Assembly: GCF_021602025.1 (NCBI RefSeq)
Contig: NZ_BQHW01000005.1
Location: 248,001 to 312,000 of the forward strand
Source: Pseudomonas ceruminis
GTDB taxonomy: Bacteria > Pseudomonadota > Gammaproteobacteria > Pseudomonadales > Pseudomonadaceae
DNA: 64,000 nt
Direction of reading: 5' to 3'
In this document: positions 57,587 through 64,000 of the stretch, piece after piece
Layout: each line of letters opens with the position of its first letter
Position numbering within the stretch: the first letter of the stretch is position 1
Notes under the pieces: model-generated
Told to the model about the DNA's origin: nothing
The model's database searches: none
What the model saw: only the letters and a program-made list of their open reading frames with translations
Position numbers and translations under genes: made by a program

Positions 57587-58888
57587 TTGTTCTTTGAGCG
57601 CCACGGTGGTGGTGAGCGGGCGTTGCTCGTTCACTTGGAAGGTCAGAACCCTGAGGCGCGCGAAGACCCGCAGGAGTTTCAGGAACTGGCATTGTCGGCA
57701 GGCGCCGACATCGTCTCGTTGGTCACAGTGGCTCGGCATCAGCCAACGGCCAAATACCTGATTGGCAGCGGCAAGGTCGAGGAATTGCGCGACCTGGTCA
57801 GCGCCGAACAGGTAGACCTGGTGATTTTCAATCACACGCTTACGCCCAGTCAGGAACGCAACCTCGAGCGTGTCTTCGAGTGTCGCGTGCTCGACCGTAC
57901 CGGGCTCATCCTCGATATCTTCGCCCAACGGGCGCGTACCCATGAAGGCAAGCTGCAGGTCGAACTGGCCCAGCTCGAGCACATGAGCACGCGGCTGGTG
58001 CGCGGCTGGACTCACCTTGAGCGGCAAAAAGGCGGTATCGGCCTGCGCGGCCCAGGGGAAACTCAGCTCGAAACCGACCGCCGGCTGCTGCGGGTGCGTC
58101 TGCGCCAGATCAAGGGGCGCCTGGAGAAGGTGCGCAGCCAGCGTGAGCAGGCTCGCCGAGGCCGTCGCCGTGCGGACATTCCGTCGGTCTCGCTGGTGGG
58201 TTACACCAACGCCGGCAAGTCCACGCTGTTCAACGCCCTGACCGAATCAGAGGTTTATGCCGCCGATCAACTGTTCGCCACGCTCGACCCGACCCTGCGC
58301 CGGCTTGAGCTGAACGACCTGGGACCGATCGTGCTGGCCGACACCGTGGGCTTCATTCGCCACCTGCCGCACAAGCTGGTCGAGGCATTTCGGGCTACGC
58401 TCGAAGAGTCGAGCAACTCCGACCTGCTGCTGCATGTGATCGATGCTCATGAGCCAGAGCGCATGGAGCAGATCGAGCAGGTGCTGGCGGTATTGAGCGA
58501 GATCGGTGCCGAAGGCTTGCCGATCCTCGAGGTCTATAACAAACTCGACCTGCTCGAAGATGTCGAGCCGCAGATCCAGCGTGATGCCGACGGCAAACCG
58601 GAACGGGTCTGGGTATCGGCACGCGATGGGCGTGGCCTGGAGTTGGTCGGCCAGGCGATTGCCGAGTTGCTGGGGGATGATCTGTTTGTCGGCACCCTGT
58701 GTCTTGAGCAGCGTTTTGCCCGCTTGCGCGCGCAATTCTTTGCCCTGGGTGCCGTGCAGAGTGAAGAGCATGACGAGGAAGGGCGCAGCCTGCTGAGTGT
58801 GCGACTGCCCAGGGTCGAGTTGAATCGCCTGGTCAGCCGTGAAGGCATGGAGCCGCAAGTGTTTGTCGAGCAACACACTTTGCAATAA
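57587..58888 (+). CDS. hflX: Ribosome-splitting GTPase HflX
   Basis: This 433-residue GTPase dissociates stalled or heat-shocked 70S ribosomes. The N-terminal HflX domain has LVTVARHQPTAKYLIGSGKV near residue 45 and GPGETQLETDRRLLR near residue 154. The G domain has G1 LVGYTNAGKSTLFNAL near residue 203, G3 DTVGFIRHLPH near residue 249 and G4 YNKLDLLED near residue 317. TTG 57587 with AGGAG at 57576-57580 is the start; there is no ATG. It lies 12 bp after hfq. Confidence 0.94.
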   Translation: MFFERHGGGERALLVHLEGQNPEAREDPQEFQELALSAGADIVSLVTVARHQPTAKYLIGSGKVEELRDLVSAEQVDLVIFNHTLTPSQERNLERVFECRVLDRTGLILDIFAQRARTHEGKLQVELAQLEHMSTRLVRGWTHLERQKGGIGLRGPGETQLETDRRLLRVRLRQIKGRLEKVRSQREQARRGRRRADIPSVSLVGYTNAGKSTLFNALTESEVYAADQLFATLDPTLRRLELNDLGPIVLADTVGFIRHLPHKLVEAFRATLEESSNSDLLLHVIDAHEPERMEQIEQVLAVLSEIGAEGLPILEVYNKLDLLEDVEPQIQRDADGKPERVWVSARDGRGLELVGQAIAELLGDDLFVGTLCLEQRFARLRAQFFALGAVQSEEHDEEGRSLLSVRLPRVELNRLVSREGMEPQVFVEQHTLQ

Positions 58889-58940
58889 ATGCCTGGCGAG
58901 GTCGCCGGGCAGCAGTGGCAGGCATTCTGTAGCATTGGAC

Positions 58941-58963
58941 GGCGCGCCGTGGGCGCGTCTTTG
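58941..58963 (+). terminator. Attenuator-like hairpin between hflX and hflK
   Basis: GGCGCGCC (58941-58948) pairs with GGCGCGTC (58952-58959) with one G:T wobble and a 3-nt loop, followed by TTTGCTTT. It may limit read-through into hflKC. Confidence 0.45.
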
Positions 58964-58984
58964 CTTTATCAGATGGAGAGCGCT

Positions 58985-60163
58985 ATGGCTTGGAACGAGC
59001 CGGGTGGCAACTCGAACAATCAGGATCCCTGGGGCGGTCGCCGTGGTGGCGGCGGCGGTGGCGACAAAAAAGGTCCGCCGGATCTGGACGAGGCCTTCCG
59101 CAAACTGCAGGACAGCCTGAACGGCATGTTCGGCAGTGGCAAGAAACGTGGCGGCGGTGACCGCAATGTCGGCAAGGGCGGCGGCTTCGGCCTGCTGGGC
59201 ATCGGCCTGGCGGTGCTGGCTGCAATCTGGCTGTACAGCGCCGTGTACGTGGTCGACGAGCAGGAGCAGGCTGTGGTGCTGCGCTTCGGCAAGTACTATG
59301 AGACGGTCGGTCCCGGCCTGAACATTTACTTCCCGCCTATCGATCGCAAGTACATGGAAAACGTCACGCGCGAGCGTGCCTACACCAAGCAGGGCCAGAT
59401 GCTCACCGAAGACGAGAACATCGTCGAAGTGCCACTGACCGTTCAGTACAAGATCACCAACCTGCAGGACTTCGTGCTCAACGTCGACCAGCCCGAGGTG
59501 AGCCTGCAGCATGCGACCGATAGCGCCCTGCGCCATGTGGTGGGTTCCACCTCGATGGACCAGGTGCTGACCGAGGGCCGTGAGCAGATGGCCGTGGATA
59601 TTCGCGAACGCCTGCAGCGCTTCCTCGACAACTACCGTACCGGTATCACCGTTACCCAGGTCAACGTACAGAGCGCGGCAGCCCCGCGTGAAGTGCAGGA
59701 AGCCTTCGACGACGTGATCCGTGCTCGCGAAGATGAGCAGCGTGCCCGCAACCAGGCCGAGTCCTACGCCAATGGCGTGGTGCCGGAAGCCCGTGGTCAG
59801 GCCCAGCGCATCATCGAGGACGCCAACGGTTACCGCGATGAAGTCATCGCCCGCGCCAAGGGTGAGGCAGACCGCTTCACCAAGCTGGTCGGCGAATACC
59901 GCAAGGCTCCTGACGTGACCCGTCAGCGTCTGTACCTGGAGACCATGCAAGAGGTCTACAGCAACTCGAGCAAGGTCCTGGTGGCAACCAAGGACGGGCA
60001 GAACAACCTGCTCTACCTGCCGCTGGACAAGATGATCGAAGGCAGCCGCAACACGTCCGCGCCAACCAGCAGTGTGTCGCCATCGGCTAACGATGCGGCA
60101 GTACGTGCGGCGCAGGACCTGCAACAGCAACAGCAGCAGCTGCGTACTAGGGAGAGCCGCTGA
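58985..60163 (+). CDS. hflK: FtsH protease modulator HflK
   Basis: This 392-residue SPFH/band-7 inner-membrane protein forms the HflKC cage around FtsH. It has a Gly/Asn-rich cytoplasmic head (MAWNEPGGNSNNQDPWGGRR), one membrane helix at about residues 72-92 (LLGIGLAVLAAIWLYSAVYV), and the SPFH domain with QAVVLRFGKYYETVGPGLNI near residue 96. The tail is Gln-rich. ATG 58985 has GGAGAG upstream; the longer frame to 58889 is not supported. It overlaps hflC by one base. Confidence 0.95.
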   Translation: MAWNEPGGNSNNQDPWGGRRGGGGGGDKKGPPDLDEAFRKLQDSLNGMFGSGKKRGGGDRNVGKGGGFGLLGIGLAVLAAIWLYSAVYVVDEQEQAVVLRFGKYYETVGPGLNIYFPPIDRKYMENVTRERAYTKQGQMLTEDENIVEVPLTVQYKITNLQDFVLNVDQPEVSLQHATDSALRHVVGSTSMDQVLTEGREQMAVDIRERLQRFLDNYRTGITVTQVNVQSAAAPREVQEAFDDVIRAREDEQRARNQAESYANGVVPEARGQAQRIIEDANGYRDEVIARAKGEADRFTKLVGEYRKAPDVTRQRLYLETMQEVYSNSSKVLVATKDGQNNLLYLPLDKMIEGSRNTSAPTSSVSPSANDAAVRAAQDLQQQQQQLRTRESR

Positions 60164-61032
60164 TGAGCAATAAATCGCTGATCGCCCTGATCGTCGCTGT
60201 GGTGTTGGCCGTGGTGGCCTGGAACAGCTTCTACATCGTGGCCCAGACCGAACGTGCGGTACTGCTGCAGTTCGGCCGCGTAGTCCAGGCGGATGTCCAG
60301 CCGGGGCTGCATGTGAAGGTTCCTTATGTGAACCAGGTGCGCAAGTTCGATGCACGCCTGATGACCCTCGACGCCCCGACCCAGCGGTTCCTCACCCTGG
60401 AGAAGAAAGCGGTGATGGTCGACGCCTACGCCAAGTGGCGCGTCAAGGATGCCGAGCGTTTCTACACCGCCACTTCCGGCCTCAAGCAGATCGCCGACGA
60501 GCGTCTGTCGCGTCGTCTGGAAAGCGGCCTGCGTGACCAGTTCGGTAAACGTACCCTGCATGAAGTGGTTTCCGGTGAGCGTGATGCGTTGATGGCTGAC
60601 ATCACCGCGTCGCTAAACCGCATGGCCAACAAGGAGCTGGGTATCGAGGTGGTCGATGTCCGCGTCAAGGCCATCGACCTGCCGAAGGAAGTCAACCGCA
60701 GCGTGTTCGACCGCATGAGCACTGAGCGTGAGCGGGAAGCCCGTGAGCACCGTGCCAAGGGTAACGAGCTGGCCGAAGGTATCCGTGCCGATGCTGACCG
60801 TCAGCGCCGTGTACTGCTGGCCGAAGCCTACCGTGAAGCTGAAGAGACGCGTGGTGATGGCGACGCCCAGGCGGCTGCCATCTATGCCAAGGCCTACACC
60901 CAGGACGCCGATTTCTATGCGTTCTACCGTAGCCTGCAGGCATACCGCGAAAGCTTCTCCAGCAAGAGCGACGTGCTGGTCCTGGATCCGAAGAACGAGT
61001 TCTTCCGCTTCCTGGACAAGAGCAAGCCCTGA
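60163..61032 (+). CDS. hflC: FtsH protease modulator HflC
   Basis: This 289-residue SPFH-domain partner of HflK has an N-terminal membrane helix (LIALIVAVVLAVVAWNSFYI, residues 6-25), then ERAVLLQFGRVVQADVQPGL near residue 30 and the coiled-coil region REREAREHRAKGNELAEGIR near residue 187. ATG 60163 shares its A with the hflK stop codon. It closes the hflXKC run before two hairpins. Confidence 0.95.
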   Translation: MSNKSLIALIVAVVLAVVAWNSFYIVAQTERAVLLQFGRVVQADVQPGLHVKVPYVNQVRKFDARLMTLDAPTQRFLTLEKKAVMVDAYAKWRVKDAERFYTATSGLKQIADERLSRRLESGLRDQFGKRTLHEVVSGERDALMADITASLNRMANKELGIEVVDVRVKAIDLPKEVNRSVFDRMSTEREREAREHRAKGNELAEGIRADADRQRRVLLAEAYREAEETRGDGDAQAAAIYAKAYTQDADFYAFYRSLQAYRESFSSKSDVLVLDPKNEFFRFLDKSKP

Positions 61033-61048
61033 TGCTCTGATCGGGAGC

Positions 61049-61083
61049 CACCCCGCCTGGCAGCTAAAACACCAGGCGGGGTG
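61049..61083 (+). terminator. Long perfect hairpin after hflC
   Basis: CACCCCGCCTGG (61049-61060) and CCAGGCGGGGTG (61072-61083) form a perfect 12-bp stem with an 11-nt loop, 16 bp past the hflC stop. It has no T-run; the true stop may be the next hairpin. Confidence 0.65.
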
Positions 61084-61116
61084 CATCCTGATTGAAAAGG
61101 GGTGTATGATGAGGCA

Positions 61117-61140
61117 GCCGGGAAATTTCCCGGCTTTTTT
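61117..61140 (+). terminator. Rho-independent terminator after hflC
   Basis: GCCGGG (61117-61122) and CCCGGC (61129-61134), extended by the self-complementary AAATTT between them, precede six T (61135-61140). It separates hflC from hisZ. Confidence 0.85.
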
Positions 61141-61322
61141 GCGTCTGCAAGGTTGATTGGCAAACCGCCGGTTGACGGTTTGGTCAGGTCGCAAGGCAAT
61201 TCGAGGGTATTGGGTACGGTGGTAGCGCTGGGATCAGTGCTGCCCGCTGCTGTGCGCCAATGCCTGCTTTACTGACGGCTCGCCTGCTGGCAAGCCGCCC
61301 GGACCAGAGGGGAAATGGCGTA
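61141..61322. other. Leader region of hisZ, no gene seen
   Basis: These 182 bp between the terminator and hisZ show no convincing ORF. In many gammaproteobacteria a DUF2065 gene lies between hflC and purA; I do not see one here. A TTGACG at 61172-61177 could be a -35, but the matching -10 (GGCAAT) is poor. Confidence 0.5.
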
Positions 61323-62510
61323 ATGGCAACGGTAGACCGCTGGCTGCTGCCAGATGGCATCGAGGAAGTACTGCCACCTGAGGCTGCGCGCATCGAGATC
61401 GCGCGCCGTCAGGTGTTGGACCTGTTCCAGAGTTGGGGTTACGAACTGGTCGTCACCCCGCATATCGAGTACCTGGAGTCGCTGTTGACCGGCGCTGGCC
61501 AGGACCTGGATCAGCGCACCTTCAAGGTGGTCGACCCGCAGTCCGGCCGCCTGATGGGCTTCCGTGCCGACTTCACCCCGCAGGTGGCGCGAATCGACGC
61601 CCACACCCTGCGCCGTGAAGGCCCGAGCCGCCTGTGCTATGCCGGCAGCGTGCTGCACGCCCAGCCGCGTGCCCTGTCCACCTCGCGCAGCCCCATCCAA
61701 CTGGGTGCCGAGCTGTACGGCGACGCTAGCCCGACCAGTGATGTCGAAGTCATCAGCCTGATGCTCGCCACCCTGCAACTGACCGATGTCGCCGATGTGC
61801 ACATGGACCTCGGACACGTTGGTATTTACCGTGGCCTGGCGCGTGCCGCTGGCCTGTCGGGTGCGGTCGAGCAGCAGTTGTTCGACGCCCTGCAGCGCAA
61901 GTCGGTCGATGAAGTGCAGGCACTGACCGCAGACCTGCCGAAGGACCTGGGCAACATGCTGCGCGCCCTGGTCGAGTTGTGCGGTGGCCGCGAAGTGCTG
62001 GCTGAAGCCCGTGTGCGCCTGGGCCGTGCCCCGGCCAGCGTGCTGGCGGCGCTGGACGACCTGTTGGCGATCGCCGATCGGCTGGCCTCGCGCTACCCGC
62101 AACTGCCGTTGTACTTCGACCTCGGCGAGCTGCGTGGCTACAACTATCACACCGGCGTGGTGTTCGCCGTATTCGTTCCGGGCGAGGGTCAATCGATCGC
62201 CCAGGGCGGTCGCTACGACGACATCGGTGCCGACTTTGGCCGGGCACGCCCGGCCACCGGTTTCTCCACGGATTTGAAGACCCTGGTCACACTGGGGCGA
62301 GCGGAGGTCGTATTGCCAACTGGCGGCATCTGGATGCCTGACAGTGGCGACGCGGCCCTCTGGCAGCAGGTCTGCCAGTTGCGCACCGAGGGCCAGCGTG
62401 TGGTCCAGGCCCTGCCTGGCCAGCCGTTGAGTGCTGCTCTCGAGGCGGATTGTGATCGGCAATTGATTCAGCAAGACGGGCGCTGGCAGGTTCTGCCGCT
62501 GACCCAATGA
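61323..62510 (+). CDS. hisZ: ATP phosphoribosyltransferase regulatory subunit HisZ
   Basis: This 395-residue HisRS paralogue without charging activity regulates the short-form HisG in the first step of histidine synthesis. The class-II synthetase-like core is seen: [20 protein letters not shown] near residue 30, [18 protein letters not shown] near residue 80, and [20 protein letters not shown] near residue 297. It lacks the C-terminal anticodon-binding domain of HisS. ATG 61323 is preceded by GGGGAAAT; the longer frame is not supported. It is followed 56 bp later by purA. Confidence 0.93.
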   Translation: MATVDRWLLPDGIEEVLPPEAARIEIARRQVLDLFQSWGYELVVTPHIEYLESLLTGAGQDLDQRTFKVVDPQSGRLMGFRADFTPQVARIDAHTLRREGPSRLCYAGSVLHAQPRALSTSRSPIQLGAELYGDASPTSDVEVISLMLATLQLTDVADVHMDLGHVGIYRGLARAAGLSGAVEQQLFDALQRKSVDEVQALTADLPKDLGNMLRALVELCGGREVLAEARVRLGRAPASVLAALDDLLAIADRLASRYPQLPLYFDLGELRGYNYHTGVVFAVFVPGEGQSIAQGGRYDDIGADFGRARPATGFSTDLKTLVTLGRAEVVLPTGGIWMPDSGDAALWQQVCQLRTEGQRVVQALPGQPLSAALEADCDRQLIQQDGRWQVLPLTQ

Positions 62511-62551
62511 GTTTCTGCGTCGGCAGTAGGCCGGCAACCAAGTTTGCGTGA

Positions 62552-63859
<1,308 letters not shown>

Positions 63860-63880
63860 TCTGCCCTCGAGGCTGATCTG

Positions 63881-63915
63881 ACGCCGCGGCCCTGAAAGGG
63901 GTCGCGGCGTTTTTG
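63881..63915 (+). terminator. Rho-independent terminator of purA
   Basis: ACGCCGCG (63881-63888) pairs with CGCGGCGT (63903-63910), extended by an inner CCC/GGG stem with a GAAA tetraloop, followed by a T-run (63910-63914). Confidence 0.9.
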
Positions 63916-63975
63916 TTTATGGGCAGTCCTGTTCAGGAAGGTACTGCTAGACCTTGGCGTTTATCCCTGCTGTGC

Positions 63976-63992
63976 TCGGCACAACCCTTGCT
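63976..63992 (+). promoter_or_regulatory. Sigma-54 (-24/-12) promoter for a gene beyond the right edge
   Basis: TCGGCACAACCCTTGCT has GG at 63978-63979 and GC at 63990-63991 exactly 10 bp apart, and matches TGGCACG-N4-TTGCT except at two flanking bases. It lies beyond the purA terminator in a gene-free stretch; the controlled gene is outside the window. Confidence 0.6.
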
Positions 63993-64000
63993 GTAAGAAG

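Noticed and set aside
58247-60355. 702-residue minus-strand ORF opposite hflX-hflK
   Set aside because: It crosses two certain genes and their gap, and its composition (His/Gln/Leu runs) is typical of antisense high-GC frames.
63912-64000. A tRNA gene after purA
   Set aside because: I recall a tRNA at this site in other pseudomonads but found no cloverleaf or TTCRANNC box in the 89 bp available.

Overview
The window is a piece of a Pseudomonas chromosome, most likely the P. putida / P. fluorescens side of the genus. The evidence is high GC with strong third-position GC bias, P. putida-type REP palindromes, and a gene order that matches the conserved putA ... LPS outer core ... tolC-thiC ... 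parE-parC ... serB ... motAB-rsgA-orn ... amiB-mutL-miaA-hfq-hflX-hflKC-hisZ-purA segment of Pseudomonas genomes as I remember it. I see no tRNA, rRNA, insertion sequence, prophage or CRISPR array. It is essentially core genome; no plainly new multi-gene system stands out.

Layout. (1) 1-4333: proline catabolism (putA, cut by the left edge, divergent from putP) around a control region with seven GTTGCA-type elements, then rlmJ. (2) 4496-17907: LPS core assembly. It holds a carbamoyltransferase, three probable core glycosyltransferases plus ssg, mig-14, the de-N-acetylase dnpA, a degenerate WaaP/InaA-like kinase on the other strand, an O-antigen ligase, msbA and hldE. (3) 17939-23638: a Nudix-like unknown, an aldo/keto reductase with an FAD oxidoreductase, an SMR efflux pump divergent from a LysR regulator, and the Kdo transferase waaA. 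(4) 23710-28889: tolC, then a TPP riboswitch, thiC and the HMP transporter cytX. (5) 28858-39098: a lipoprotein, nudF-DUF1249-cpdA-yqiA-parE, two envelope genes embedded between parE and parC, and an orphan PqiC-like lipoprotein. (6) 39209-47871: a Smp/YtjB-like membrane protein divergent from serB, psd, rhdA, an HDOD protein, motAB behind a FliA-type promoter, and a small TIR-like protein. (7) 47985-63859: rsgA divergent from orn, a TRIC/UPF0126 membrane protein, queG, and the long collinear run nnrD-tsaE-amiB-mutL-miaA-hfq-hflX-hflK-hflC-hisZ-purA. The right edge carries a good GG-N10-GC sigma-54 promoter for a gene outside the window.

How the genes work together. Region 2 with waaA and hldE builds, decorates, flips (MsbA) and caps (WaaL) lipid A-core. 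PutA/PutP take up and oxidise proline, with PutA probably repressing both genes. ThiC, CytX and the riboswitch form a thiamine-pyrimidine supply module. The last region is the classic housekeeping supercluster for tRNA modification, mismatch repair, cell-wall hydrolysis, RNA chaperoning and membrane proteolysis control.

Most worth a second look: the put operator array, the TIR-like protein lacking the usual glutamate, the kinase-like protein whose HRD motif reads FRS, and the promoter elements for motAB and at the right edge. All calls come from reading the sequence; no database search was run.
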